From: CAYPCH01 sp964409165
Lineage (GTDB): Bacteria; Bacillota; Clostridia; Acetivibrionales; Acetivibrionaceae
DNA: 41,602 nt
NCBI GenBank assembly: GCA_964409165.1
Contig: CAYPCH010000016.1
Location: 1-41,602 of the forward strand
Direction: 5' to 3'
In this document: positions 25,734 through 34,168 of the stretch, piece by piece
How positions within the stretch are numbered: position 1 is the stretch's first letter
Layout of the letters: the number at the start of each line of letters is the position of its first letter
Program-made: the position numbers and the translations under genes
Notes under the pieces: model-generated
The model's database searches: none
What the model saw: the letters and a program-made list of their open reading frames with translations, nothing else
What the model was told of the DNA's origin: nothing

Positions 25734-26273
25734 TTACAATTGTCTATAAAGGCTAAAACCATATTTTTCATCTTTAATATGACAGTTTCGCCCCTTTAAT
25801 ATAATGTACAAAAGCAGTAAAATATCGCCCGACGATCCGCATGCATTGAGCAAAATCCCCATTAATAAACAGAAACTAAATGATGGGGTCAAAAAATAGA
25901 CATATGCAAGCATGGGAGTTAGGGCAAATAAAGGTAGCAACATTATTACTGTCATTTGGATGGTGGTATAAAGATTGCCTGAAGTATCAATTGTATATGC
26001 ATTTAAATGTTTAATGCCGAATTTAAGTCTTGCCCCAAACATTTTATAAGCAATCCCATGGAGTAATTCATGCAAAACTACGACAACCGACAGGGTCGGA
26101 AGTAGCAATAATATCTGTTTGTCTATTAGGATGTTTTGAGGCAAAACCTTATAAAAACCCATATTATTTAGTTTATAGAGAATAAAAAAAGCCGATATAG
26201 AAGCACATAATGAAGCAGTATTAATTATGAGTGAATTGAACTTATTTAGTTTGAACTCTGCAACCTTAACCAA
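25734..26273 (-). CDS. DUF3267-type membrane zinc metalloprotease
   Basis: The 179-residue protein has several membrane segments and a zincin motif HELLHG (HExxH) at about residues 68-72, in VVVLHELLHGIAYKMFG. An aspartate in ACGSSGDILLL is placed like the third metal ligand of this family. That points to the putative zincin family PF11667, whose members are integral membrane proteins with unknown substrates. It is a single gene on the minus strand, divergent from the CmpB-like gene. The region behind it (25500-25733) has only AT-rich dyads. Confidence 0.75.
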   Translation of the reverse strand: MVKVAEFKLNKFNSLIINTASLCASISAFFILYKLNNMGFYKVLPQNILIDKQILLLLPTLSVVVVLHELLHGIAYKMFGARLKFGIKHLNAYTIDTSGNLYTTIQMTVIMLLPLFALTPMLAYVYFLTPSFSFCLLMGILLNACGSSGDILLLLYIILKGRNCHIKDEKYGFSLYRQL

Positions 26274-26439
26274 TATAACACCTGCCTAATAAATTAATTT
26301 ACTTATATGATTGGCAATAATTACGTGAAATATACCAAAAAATATGTATCGAAAATATGTATCAATATATATTAAATTACAAAATGAATTACAAAATATT
26401 TCAATTACTAAAAATTTGTATTGTGTAGAAAATATACTT

Positions 26440-26841
26440 ATGGTTAAACGATTTTTTATTTATGGATTGGCAGGATGGACTATTGAAGTATTCTGGACCG
26501 GAATGCATTCAGTGTTTACAGGAGACTTGACACTGCATGGTTATACAAACCTCTGGATGTTTTTTATATATGGGTCAGCAGTATTTCTTGAACCTATACA
26601 TGATATTATCAGGACATGGAGGTGGCCGGTAAGAGGAATATTATGGGTTGTAATAATTTGGGGAATAGAGTACACAAGCGGACTCATTTTAGTTAACTTA
26701 CTGAATGTATATCCTTGGTTTTATGCAGGACCTTTTGCTGTTGACAATCTTATAAGGCTGGACTATGCACCTGCATGGTTTATTGCAGGGATTTTATTTG
26801 AAAGAGTCCATAGGACTTTAGATACTTATAACATAGTGTAA
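26440..26841 (+). CDS. Putative CmpB-type (PF06541-like) membrane protein
   Basis: The frame is open from an ATG at 26344, but the conserved protein begins at MVKRFFIYGLAGWTIEVFW (26440). Neither start has a good ribosome site, so the start is uncertain. The ~133 residues form about four membrane segments. GWTIEVFWTG, the LHGYTNLWMFFIYG segment and a third helix with GIEYTSGLIL fit the family annotated as putative ABC-transporter type IV (CmpB). The biochemical role of that family is not known. A terminator follows at 26878. Confidence 0.65.
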   Translation: MVKRFFIYGLAGWTIEVFWTGMHSVFTGDLTLHGYTNLWMFFIYGSAVFLEPIHDIIRTWRWPVRGILWVVIIWGIEYTSGLILVNLLNVYPWFYAGPFAVDNLIRLDYAPAWFIAGILFERVHRTLDTYNIV

Positions 26842-26877
26842 GTCATGAAAATAAGAAAGGAGTGAAATGAAGGAGGC

Positions 26878-26914
26878 AAAACTTTGTACCCTTGATGGGT
26901 ACAAAATTTTATTT
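26878..26914 (+). terminator. Intrinsic terminator after the CmpB-like gene
   Basis: AAAACTTTGTACCC-TTGAT-GGGTACAAAATTTT forms a stem of about 12 bp with one irregular position, followed by TTTTATTTGTTTG. The GTACCC/GGGTAC core also looks like a CsoR-type operator half-site pair, but the T-run favours termination. Confidence 0.75.
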
Positions 26915-27091
26915 GTTTGTTGTTTAAGAAAAAAAAGGTTATAATCTATTTATTACCCATACCGTAGGGAAAGCTGTAACCAAAGTAAAAGAACCGTGAT
27001 TAAGGCAAACAAGCGGGACAATATACTTGAAAAGTTTGTTAAAAAGCAAGCTTGTGTAAGAAGAATTGTAGTTGGGTATAGGAGGGAAAGT

Positions 27092-27388
27092 ATGGAGGAG
27101 AATAATATTATTGACCCAAATAAGACTAATAAAGAATATATTATTAATAGACTTAAGAGGATTGAAGGGCAGGTTAAAGGCATCCAGAAGATGATAGAGG
27201 AAGATAAGTACTGTGTTGACATTTTGACTCAAATTGCAGCTGTTCGTGCAGCTGTTAACAAAGTTGGCGGAATTGTTCTTCAAGAGCATACAAGGACATG
27301 TTTGCATAAAGCCGAAGCGGATAAAAGAGATGAAGTCATGAACGATCTGATTAACACAGTACAAAAGTTTTTGAAATTTATTGATTAG
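27092..27388 (+). CDS. csoR: CsoR-family metal-sensing repressor
   Basis: The start is ATG 27092 after TAGGAGGGAAAGT, giving 98 residues; an upstream extension to 26996 lacks a site. The all-helical protein matches the CsoR/RcnR/FrmR family (NRLKRIEGQVKGIQKMIEEDKYC). The Cu(I) ligand set is complete: C41 in KYCVD, then H66 and C70 in EHTRTC, with Y40 and E81 at the second-shell positions. That favours a copper sensor over the Ni, formaldehyde or persulfide branches. No copA or copZ is adjacent; the next gene, 96 bp downstream, is thioredoxin. The regulated target is therefore unclear. Confidence 0.9.
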   Translation: MEENNIIDPNKTNKEYIINRLKRIEGQVKGIQKMIEEDKYCVDILTQIAAVRAAVNKVGGIVLQEHTRTCLHKAEADKRDEVMNDLINTVQKFLKFID

Positions 27389-27484
27389 TGTTTCAATTTC
27401 TTTTAATAAGGGTAAAAAATATAAAATTGAAATAAGTCAAAAAGATTTTTTGAAATAATAATCAAATGCATAGGAGGAAAAAAT

Positions 27485-27811
27485 ATGGCTGGAGAAAATG
27501 TTACCATTCTTACAAAGGACAATTTTGATGAGGTGGTCAAATCAAGTGCAACGGTATTGGTTGATTTTTGGGCGCCTTGGTGTGGACCTTGCAGAGCAGT
27601 CGGACCTATAATAGACGAGTTGGCTGTAGAATATGGGGGTAAGGCAAAAGTTGCCAAGCTTAATGTTGATGATGAAGGAGAAATTGCTCAGCGCTTCAGG
27701 GTTATGAGTATACCTACAATAATGATATTTAAAAACGGAGAACAGGTCGAAAAGCTGATAGGAGCAAGATCTAAAAGCGAACTTGCGGAAATAATAGATA
27801 AACATATATAA
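27485..27811 (+). CDS. trxA: Thioredoxin
   Basis: The 108-residue product is of normal length. The active site is WAPWCGPCRA with redox cysteines C33 and C36, and the cis-proline follows in MSIPTIM. ATG 27485 follows ATAGGAGGAAAAAAT. It reduces protein disulfides in the cytoplasm and is expected to be recharged by a thioredoxin reductase encoded elsewhere. It may be transcribed with csoR, though a 96-bp gap leaves room for its own promoter. Confidence 0.97.
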   Translation: MAGENVTILTKDNFDEVVKSSATVLVDFWAPWCGPCRAVGPIIDELAVEYGGKAKVAKLNVDDEGEIAQRFRVMSIPTIMIFKNGEQVEKLIGARSKSELAEIIDKHI

Positions 27812-28070
27812 AAAATATAAAAACCATACATTAAAGCGTGTAGAATTGCTTTGCACGCATTTGCCCAGATGACATAGCGAGAACCGCTACTGCCATCATC
27901 TAAGGTGTATCCTGTATTGATATTTGCACTAAAGCCAGTGGTTTCAATGGTTAAGAATTACCACTGGCTTATAAAAGAGAACGCTGGTATCGATGATTTC
28001 ATAAACACTGCATCTGCGGAATATCAGCGTTTGGAGCGCAGGCTCATCACACCTGAGTTCAATATAGTAT
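27812..28070. other. Non-coding or decayed stretch with strong hairpin
   Basis: This stretch contains GCGTG/CACGC near 27836-27860, a possible trxA terminator, and a perfect 11-bp hairpin AAGCCAGTGGT/ACCACTGGCTT at 27932-27970. On the minus strand, short frames interrupted by stops (for example one ending FSFISQW) look like coding debris. It reads as the remains of a gene behind the permease-like gene, but I cannot name it. Confidence 0.4.
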
Positions 28071-28769
28071 CTAATGTCTCTTTATATGTGCGCCAAACGC
28101 AGTCAGTGGTAGGTATTTATTAAGGAATATCAACAAGGCGCCCAAGGTAGCAGGTACGATAGATGAAACATATATTATAGCAGTTCTTATGTCGGTAATA
28201 CCTTCAAAGCTCTGAGACATGATCATCCGGTAAGCATACATACCAACACCCTGCTGTAAAACATTAGTGGTGAAAATAGTTTGGCAAAAGAAGCTACCCC
28301 AGCTTGTTATAAAGACCAATACAAGGATCACAGTTAACGGTCTAAGTGCAAGCCTGAAATAGTCCTCAAAGTTGCATGCTTCACCCTTAAGACTACAGGA
28401 TATGGAGAAATGCAACGCAAATGCGCCAACAATAGAGAAAGCTGAGCTAAATATAATGGGGTAAATTGTATCAATCATGCCATATTGCTGATAAACTAAA
28501 TACTCGCCAACAAAATTATTAGTCAATGAAAACAGGATAACTAGAAACAAAGGATACAGAATTTTACTGAACCTCAACAGATATGCCAGCATAAATGACA
28601 TTATGGCGAAGTTGTCCAGTCCAGATGATTTACTTTCGGAAATGCCCTTGAGTATATTGTAGTTTTTAAATGAAAGTCTAATTGACTGAACTGCAGGAAA
28701 TAGCTTAAAGAAGGAAATAACTATCAATGCAGGCAATGCCAATAAGAACGCCCCTATATTTTTATTCAC
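28071..28769 (-). CDS. Orphan ABC sugar-permease-like membrane protein, degenerate
   Basis: A GTG at 28769 lies 7 nt from GAGGTGG and is preferred over a TTG at 28775. The 232-residue protein has about six membrane segments. The start (GAFLLALPALIVISFFKLFPAVQSIRLSF, residues ~6-34) resembles MalF-type sugar permeases. The end (LRPLTVILVLVFITSWGSFF..., then IVPATLGALLIFLNKYLP) resembles MalG-type ones. The EAA loop, which binds the ATPase, is reduced to GEACNFEDYFRLALRP and lacks the conserved glycine. The middle does not align with either type by eye. No binding protein, second permease or ATPase is nearby. It may be a decaying or diverged fusion. Confidence 0.55.
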   Translation of the reverse strand: MNKNIGAFLLALPALIVISFFKLFPAVQSIRLSFKNYNILKGISESKSSGLDNFAIMSFMLAYLLRFSKILYPLFLVILFSLTNNFVGEYLVYQQYGMIDTIYPIIFSSAFSIVGAFALHFSISCSLKGEACNFEDYFRLALRPLTVILVLVFITSWGSFFCQTIFTTNVLQQGVGMYAYRMIMSQSFEGITDIRTAIIYVSSIVPATLGALLIFLNKYLPLTAFGAHIKRH

Positions 28770-28775
28770 TATCAA

Positions 28776-29095
28776 ACCACCTCTTTTTTATTAGATTATA
28801 CGTTATTAGTTTAAAGAAACAATTCCATATAATACCGTTATTCTATAATAAAAACAGAGGCTCTGCAATAGTTTTAAAGAGTTTCTGTAAAAACTTTTGA
28901 AGTCCATGGCTTAATATCTTGTTTTATGGTTTAATGGTAATATAGACCAAAGGTGTAATTTTACATTTTATATCGTCTATATAATTTTTTTTAGAAAAAA
29001 AGAGGATTTTTGTAACGTATATCGAATTATATAAAATGTAAATAAAAAATATTGGTTACGGTAATACATATATTAATATATAGGAGGAATCCTTA
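28776..29095. other. AT-rich intergenic stretch
   Basis: This divergent region lies between the permease-like gene and the DivIVA-like gene. It is very AT-rich, with several TATAAT-like hexamers. I find no clear promoter pair, dyad or gene. Confidence 0.3.
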
Positions 29096-29656
29096 ATGGC
29101 AGGAGAAAAAAGGTTTGGAACGGCGATGTTCGGTTTTAAACAATCTGACGTAAATTCATATATTGAAAAGATTCTTAGAGAGTTTGATGACAAGCTCAAA
29201 GAAAAGGAAAGTGAAGTAGCTACTTTGAAGAATCAATGCAGAGAACTCAGAATCAAGTATGAGGATATTGCCAGAAAATCCGAACAAATAAATGATGACA
29301 GAGCCAAAATTGCAGATGTATTGATTAAAGCTCAGGAAAAGGCTGAGGTTATTATGGAAGAGGCAAAAAAGCAAGCTGTTGAAGAAAGAAATAAATTATC
29401 TTACATGACAGAGAAGGAAAAGGAAAGGCTTGTGGATATAAAAGAAGAAATAAAGTCATTAAAGAATGAAGTTACTAAAACTCTCAAGAAATATGAACTT
29501 GATTTGAATAAAGTTGTTGAATTTGCTGAAGAGCAAGAGAAGGAAATTACTACAGATGTACTTGAAAAGGTAGAAGAGAAAGAATCAAGTGAGGACATAC
29601 TTGACGAGATTATGGAAGAATATGTGTCGAAATCGAATATCGGTACTGACAGATAG
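29096..29656 (+). CDS. DivIVA-like coiled-coil protein
   Basis: The 186-residue product starts at ATG 29096 after TAGGAGGAATCCTTA. The N-terminal FGTAMFGFKQSDVNSYIEKIL matches the DivIVA/GpsB membrane-binding domain. Residues ~25-150 are a continuous Lys/Glu-rich coiled coil, and the tail is acidic. DivIVA-type proteins mark curved membrane at poles and septa and recruit division, wall or sporulation proteins. It is not next to a division operon here, so it is probably a divergent paralogue. A terminator follows at 29747. Confidence 0.8.
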   Translation: MAGEKRFGTAMFGFKQSDVNSYIEKILREFDDKLKEKESEVATLKNQCRELRIKYEDIARKSEQINDDRAKIADVLIKAQEKAEVIMEEAKKQAVEERNKLSYMTEKEKERLVDIKEEIKSLKNEVTKTLKKYELDLNKVVEFAEEQEKEITTDVLEKVEEKESSEDILDEIMEEYVSKSNIGTDR

Positions 29657-29746
29657 AAGCAAAATAATGTTTGGAAAAATTGGGACGTCTGATCTCAAGC
29701 ATTTTTAAATGGATTTTGCGTAGAATAGCTATTGTATGAGGCTAAT

Positions 29747-29786
29747 AAAATTCTTTTACTTGACTAAGGGTAAGAGAATTTTTTAT
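29747..29786 (+). terminator. Intrinsic terminator of the DivIVA-like gene
   Basis: AAAATTCTTTTAC pairs with GTAAGAGAATTTT (12 of 13 positions) around a ten-base loop and is followed by TTATATAT. It lies about 90 bp after the stop codon. Confidence 0.8.
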
Positions 29787-30026
29787 ATATAGAATTATAT
29801 ATAATATAGAATTAGAGGTTGTAAAATTATTATGTTTTTATTATAATAAGTACAATTAAGGTCGGTGTTGATTATTTTTGCTAAGAGTTTAGCTCCTTAG
29901 TCCTTTTTGCAATGGGTGAAGGAGTTTGATGTTTTCTTAGATATATGGATAAATTGATATATTGCGAACTTTATCTGTAATATATATAACAGAATGGGAA
30001 TTTCCAGTAAAAAGGAGGAAGTACTT

Positions 30027-30506
30027 ATGGAAGAAATTTTGGAGATATTGGAAGGGAATAGCAAAACTACTACAGAGCAAATTGCTGCAATGCTCAACAA
30101 AAATGTTGATGAAGTAGGTAATGCCATAAAAAAATTCGAAGAGGATAATGTTATTGTTGGATACAATACTTTAATTGATTGGGAAAAGACAAGCAAAGAA
30201 ACAGTAACAGCCTTAATTGAAGTTAAAGTAACTCCTCAAAGAGGACAGGGATTTGACAAGGTTGCGGAAAGGATATATAGGTATCCTCAGGTTAAAGCCT
30301 GTTATCTTATGTCTGGGGGGTTTGACCTGACAGTAATTATTGAGGGCAAGACTATGAAGGAAGTTGCATTATTTGTTGCAGAAAAGCTTGCTCCGCTTGA
30401 TTCGGTATTAAGTACTTCAACACATTTTGTATTAAGGAAGTTTAAGGATAAAGGTATTGTTTTTGAAGGGGAAAAGAAAGATGATCGTGAGGCGGTGGTT
30501 CTATGA
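30027..30506 (+). CDS. Lrp/AsnC-family transcriptional regulator
   Basis: The start is ATG 30027 after AAAAGGAGGAAGTACTT, giving 159 residues. An N-terminal winged helix (about 1-50, TTEQIAAMLNKNVDEVGNAIKKFEEDNVIVGY) is followed by an AsnC-type ligand/oligomerisation domain (about 65-140, ALIEVKVTPQRG...CYLMSGGFDLTVIIEG). The stop codon overlaps the start of the aminotransferase gene (ATGA at 30503), so the two are translationally coupled. Members commonly respond to amino acids, and a likely role here is control of the coupled gene. Confidence 0.9.
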   Translation: MEEILEILEGNSKTTTEQIAAMLNKNVDEVGNAIKKFEEDNVIVGYNTLIDWEKTSKETVTALIEVKVTPQRGQGFDKVAERIYRYPQVKACYLMSGGFDLTVIIEGKTMKEVALFVAEKLAPLDSVLSTSTHFVLRKFKDKGIVFEGEKKDDREAVVL

Positions 30507-31678
30507 AAATAGAGGATATGATACTGCCTTCGGTAAGAAATCTACCCCCGTCTGGAATAAGGAAGTTTTTTGATCTGGTTAATGAAATGAAGGATGCCAT
30601 ATCATTAAGCATAGGTGAGCCTGACTTTGTTACACCTTGGAATGTAAGAGAGGCTGGAATATATTCCCTCGAAAAGGGATATACGCACTATTCTCCCAAT
30701 GCCGGTTTTAAGGAGCTGCGTGAAGAGATATCCAAGTATTTGAACAGAAAATACGGGCTCAAATATAACCCTGGCGATCAGGTTATTGTCACTGTGGGGG
30801 GGAGCGAAGGGATTGATATAGCCCTAAGAGCTCTTGTAGGTCCTGGGGATGAAGTAATCATTCCCGAGCCAAGCTTTGTTTCATACAAGCCTTGCACAAT
30901 TTTGACAGGAGCAACTCCAGTTATTATTAAGTTAAGGGCTGAAGACCAGTTTAGGCTCACACCGGAGCTGTTAGAAAAGTCAATTACAAAGAAGACAAAA
31001 GTTTTGATACTGCCTTTTCCTAATAATCCTACCGGAGCTATTATGACGAGGGACGACCTTGAGAAAATTGTAGATATTATCAAGGACAGAGATATAATTG
31101 TTATTTCAGATGAGATATATTCAGAGCTTACCTATCAGGAAAAACATGTCTCTATTGCATCATTTCCTGGTATGCAAGACAGAACTCTTGTTATTAACGG
31201 TTTTTCCAAGGCATTTGCCATGACCGGCTGGAGGCTTGGTTATGCATGTGGACATCCTGATTTGATTTCGTCAATGTACAAGGTACACCAGTATGCCATT
31301 ATGTGTGCACCGACAACAGCGCAATATGCAGCAATTGAAGCTCTCCGCAACAGCGATGAAGATGTTGCGATGATGACAAAGGAGTATAACAGAAGAAGAT
31401 GTATTATGCTTGACGGGTTTAGAAAGACCGGACTTGACTGCTTTGAAGCTTTAGGAGCGTTTTATCTTTTCCCTTGTATTGAGTCTACCGGAATGAGTTC
31501 AGCGGAATTCTGCGAAAAATTGCTTATGGCTGAAAAGGTTGCTGTAGTTCCAGGAAACGCCTTTGGAGATTGTGGTGAGGGTTTTGTCCGTGTGTGTTAT
31601 TCAAATTCCATGGAAAACATTATGGAGGCATTGAAAAGAATACAGAGATTTGTTAACAATAAAAAATTGGGTGCCTAA
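30503..31678 (+). CDS. Class I/II PLP-dependent aminotransferase
   Basis: The 391-residue product has the fold-type I aminotransferase motifs: SIGEPDF, GYTHYSPNAGFKELREEI, PNNPTGAIM, SDEIYSELTY, and the PLP lysine K236 in GFSKAFAMTGWRLGY, then the carboxylate-binding arginine in FVRVCYS. It is in the aspartate/aromatic/alanine aminotransferase group. The exact amino donor cannot be read from the sequence. Coupling to an Lrp-type regulator suggests amino-acid-responsive expression. A 17-bp hairpin follows at 31740. Confidence 0.93.
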   Translation: MKIEDMILPSVRNLPPSGIRKFFDLVNEMKDAISLSIGEPDFVTPWNVREAGIYSLEKGYTHYSPNAGFKELREEISKYLNRKYGLKYNPGDQVIVTVGGSEGIDIALRALVGPGDEVIIPEPSFVSYKPCTILTGATPVIIKLRAEDQFRLTPELLEKSITKKTKVLILPFPNNPTGAIMTRDDLEKIVDIIKDRDIIVISDEIYSELTYQEKHVSIASFPGMQDRTLVINGFSKAFAMTGWRLGYACGHPDLISSMYKVHQYAIMCAPTTAQYAAIEALRNSDEDVAMMTKEYNRRRCIMLDGFRKTGLDCFEALGAFYLFPCIESTGMSSAEFCEKLLMAEKVAVVPGNAFGDCGEGFVRVCYSNSMENIMEALKRIQRFVNNKKLGA

Positions 31679-31739
31679 GTACTACTAGTTTTGTTAGCAT
31701 CAAAAAGGCACTCAATTGTGCGAAAGCAAAATAGTCTTT

Positions 31740-31790
31740 CTAACACTAAAATCCCGAGGGATTAAACACCTTCCGGGATTTTAATGTTAG
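31740..31790 (+). terminator. Long hairpin after the aminotransferase
   Basis: CTAACACTAAAATCCCG pairs with CGGGATTTTAATGTTAG (16 of 17 positions) around a 17-nt loop. There is no T-run after it, but the stem holds its own TTTT side. The same hairpin is also placed to stop the convergent minus-strand Spo0E-like gene. Confidence 0.65.
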
Positions 31791-31881
31791 AAGAAGTCCA
31801 TACTATTACTAGTACGAACCTTGAAGAGTATATATAAAGTTGTGCAGGATGTCATTAAAAAATATGTTATTGAATCGAAAA

Positions 31882-32034
31882 TTAGGAAGCAAATTTATTG
31901 TTTGTATCAAGCTTAAGCTTGATATATTTTACAATCAATTTATCAAGTTCTTTGCTTATCGCCAAAATTTTTTCGGTATCCCCTGTTTCGATAATATTGT
32001 GTAATTTATTCCTTGCATATTCAATCTTATTCAA
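31882..32034 (-). CDS. Spo0E-like aspartyl-phosphate phosphatase (50 residues)
   Basis: A TTG at 32034-32032 lies 8 nt from a GGGAGG site (32048-32043) and opens a 50-residue frame ending at TAA 31884-31882. An ATG two bases away is out of frame and stops at once. The protein is a helical hairpin, MNKIEYARNKLHNII followed by EKILAISKELDKLIVKYIKL. SKELD at 27-31 is the signature of the Spo0E family (usually SQELD). These proteins dephosphorylate phosphorylated Spo0A and delay sporulation. It is divergent from an XRE regulator at 32320. Confidence 0.85.
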   Translation of the reverse strand: MNKIEYARNKLHNIIETGDTEKILAISKELDKLIVKYIKLKLDTNNKFAS

Positions 32035-32207
32035 AACATCGACCTCCCATTTAAAATTTATATAAGTTTAAATAATAATCTTATTCAACTGACTAACAAC
32101 TATATTTAATAATAAAACTTGTTTAATAATAACAAACTGTGATAGAATAATTAAAGTAAAAAGTATCTGTAAATAATTTCATCATTCAGTAACTATACTT
32201 TATTTTA

Positions 32208-32226
32208 CAGCAACAATATGTTGCTG
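32208..32226. promoter_or_regulatory. Likely operator between the Spo0E-like and XRE genes
   Basis: CAGCAACA-ATA-TGTTGCTG is a perfect 8-bp dyad with a 3-bp centre. It overlaps a possible plus-strand promoter, TTGCTG (32221-32226) with TAAAAT 16 bp further on. A half-site variant, TTTTGTTGCG, lies near 32256. This is where an XRE repressor could bind to control itself. Confidence 0.55.
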
Positions 32227-32319
32227 TCAATAAGTATTTTTTTAAAATGCAAACATTTTGTTGCGTTATGGATTAAAAAATAATAGAATACTGTCAAACG
32301 ATCTTGGGGTGGTATAAAA

Positions 32320-32991
32320 ATGGCTTTTGCGTCAATGCTTAAACAACTTAGGGAGCAGAATCAACTTTCACAGAAAGATATTGCTGAATACCTGGGCATT
32401 ACGCGGCAGGCGGTTGCTTCCTATGAACTGGCAAAGAGAGAACCTGACTATGATGTTCTGAAAAAGTTGGCAGACTATTTTGGGGTGTCTGTTGATTACA
32501 TATTAGGAAGAGCTAATTGTAAAGATGTAAACGCAGTAACGGTTGGGAAAAATATTGATTTGATAAAAGGGGATCTTACATACCTTGAATTGTCTCAGGA
32601 TATTAGCAAAAAACTTGGGGCACTTATTTTCCCTGAAATGCTTGAGTTATACGCAAAAGGGGAGAGGATGCCTTTTGTAGGCACAATAAAGATCCTTGCC
32701 AAGTATGCCCAAGTTCGTGATTCTTTTTTCTATAAGTATAATATGCCTGAAACCTATCAGAAAGAAAAAGAATTATATCTTATAGAAATGAACCAGGAAA
32801 AGGCATCTAGGGCAGATAAAAAAAGTCCGGCAGTTATCGGTTATATACAGGATAATGAATTAGATAAATGGATTGTTAAAGAAAGTAGTATTCAGTACAT
32901 AAAGCTTGCCAAAGAAATTCAGGATGCAGGTCTTCCTGTGGAAGTATTAAAGCCGCTTCTGAAAAGTATCAAGAAGAATAGTAATTTGTAA
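32320..32991 (+). CDS. XRE-family transcriptional regulator
   Basis: The 223-residue product starts at ATG 32320 after TTGGGGTGGTATAAAA. Residues ~4-62 are a typical Cro/CI helix-turn-helix (LREQNQLSQKDIAEYLGITRQAVASYELAKREPDYDVLKKLADYFGVS, written here as one domain spanning several short motifs: LSQKDIAEYLG, TRQAVASYE, ILGRAN). The C-terminal ~150 residues contain a second, weaker helix-turn-helix-like stretch (ELSQDISKKLGALIFPEML) with no ligand domain I recognise. It is divergent from the Spo0E-like gene with a clear dyad between, which suggests a role in the sporulation or stationary-phase decision. That role is inference. Confidence 0.85.
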   Translation: MAFASMLKQLREQNQLSQKDIAEYLGITRQAVASYELAKREPDYDVLKKLADYFGVSVDYILGRANCKDVNAVTVGKNIDLIKGDLTYLELSQDISKKLGALIFPEMLELYAKGERMPFVGTIKILAKYAQVRDSFFYKYNMPETYQKEKELYLIEMNQEKASRADKKSPAVIGYIQDNELDKWIVKESSIQYIKLAKEIQDAGLPVEVLKPLLKSIKKNSNL

Positions 32992-33060
32992 TAGACTTTG
33001 TTGTGTATATGAGATAAAATAAACACTGCTATAAATTTTTTTACAAGGAGTTGATTTAAA

Positions 33061-34168
33061 GTGTTGGAGCTTGAACAGATTAAGCTGGAAATTCAAGACT
33101 ACAAGCATAAATTAGACGAAATGGGGACTTCACTTTGACGTCGAAAGACTAGGAAATATAATTGAGGAGCTTGAGCAAAAAGCTTCTGAGCCAGATTTTT
33201 GGAGCGATGCGGAGAATTCACAGAAAGTTCTTCAGCAAATCAAAGGTTTGAAGGAAAAGGTTGAAAGATATAACAGTTTAGTATCGGGATGGGAAGACAT
33301 TTCTACTTTATGCGAGCTTGCGATTGATGAACAGGATGAAAGTGTTATTCCTGAAGTTGAAGAGGATTATAAAAGCTTTAAGGACGATTTTGAGGAACTA
33401 AGGCTTGAGACTCTTCTGACAGAACCCTATGACAGAAATAATGCGATAATGACACTGCATGCAGGTGCGGGAGGGACAGAGGCACAGGACTGGGTACAAA
33501 TGCTATTGAGGATGTACACTCGCTGGGCTGAAAAAAAAGGTTATACGGTAAGGATTTTGGATTATCTTGACGGAGAAGAAGCAGGTATAAAGAGTGTAAC
33601 CTTTCATGTAATTGGTGAAAATGCATATGGGTATATGAAGTCGGAAAAAGGTGTTCATCGTCTTGTAAGGATTTCTCCTTTTGATTCATCAGGTAGAAGG
33701 CATACATCCTTTGCATCTATGGATGTAATGCCCGAATTAAGCGATGATGTTGAGGTCAATATAAATCCAGATGACCTTCGTATTGATACTTACCGCGCAA
33801 GCGGTGCCGGGGGGCAGCATATAAATAAAACAGAATCTGCCATAAGAATAACCCATTTACCTACAGGTGTTGTTGTAGCTTGTCAGACGGAGCGCTCGCA
33901 GTTTCAAAATAAGGACACTGCAATGAAAATGCTTAAATCAAAGCTTGTTGAACTCAAAGAGCGTGAGAACAAAGAAAAAATAGAAGATCTTAAGGGTATT
34001 CAAATGGAAATAGCATGGGGAAGCCAGATCAGATCATATGTATTTTGTCCGTACACCCTTGTTAAAGACCACAGGACAAATTATGAAATGATTAGTGTTG
34101 AATCGGTATTGGATGGGCAAATAGAAGGTTTTATAAATTCATACCTTGCAAGCCTATCGAAAAAGTAA
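33061..34168 (+). CDS. prfB: Peptide chain release factor 2, with programmed +1 frameshift
   Basis: RF2 ends translation at UGA and UAA. Translation starts at GTG 33061 (AAGGAG at 33043) and reads 25 codons to CTT 33133-33135, then an in-frame TGA at 33136-33138. A +1 shift (CTT, skip T, GAC) joins a frame running to 34168, giving 368 residues (MLELEQIKLEIQ... then DVERLGNIIEELEQ). The stop-recognition motif SPF is in VRISPFDSSGRRH. The catalytic GGQ falls at residues 250-252, as in E. coli. This is the known autoregulatory frameshift: low RF2 lets the ribosome pause at TGA and shift. A terminator follows at 34365. Confidence 0.96.
33124..33139 (+). promoter_or_regulatory. prfB +1 recoding site
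   Basis: GGGGACTTCACTTTGAC carries the slippery CTT-TGA-C. The usual internal Shine-Dalgarno of prfB (AGGGGG) sits 3 nt before CTT; here the GGGG run is about 6 nt before it. The slip sequence is canonical, the spacing is longer than in E. coli. Confidence 0.85.

Noticed and set aside
26885..26904. CsoR operator (GTACCC-N5-GGGTAC)
   Set aside because: The dyad resembles CsoR sites, but it sits in a terminator with a T-run, about 190 bp from the csoR start.
26867..26944. 25-codon frame (MKEAKLCTLDGYK...) with AAAGGAG upstream
   Set aside because: It runs through the terminator hairpin at 26878. The ribosome site is good but only 4 nt away, and no conserved peptide is recognisable. A leader peptide cannot be excluded.
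27905..28123. 72-codon plus-strand frame
   Set aside because: It contains the 11-bp hairpin at 27932-27970, overlaps the permease-like gene end, has no ribosome site and no recognisable family.
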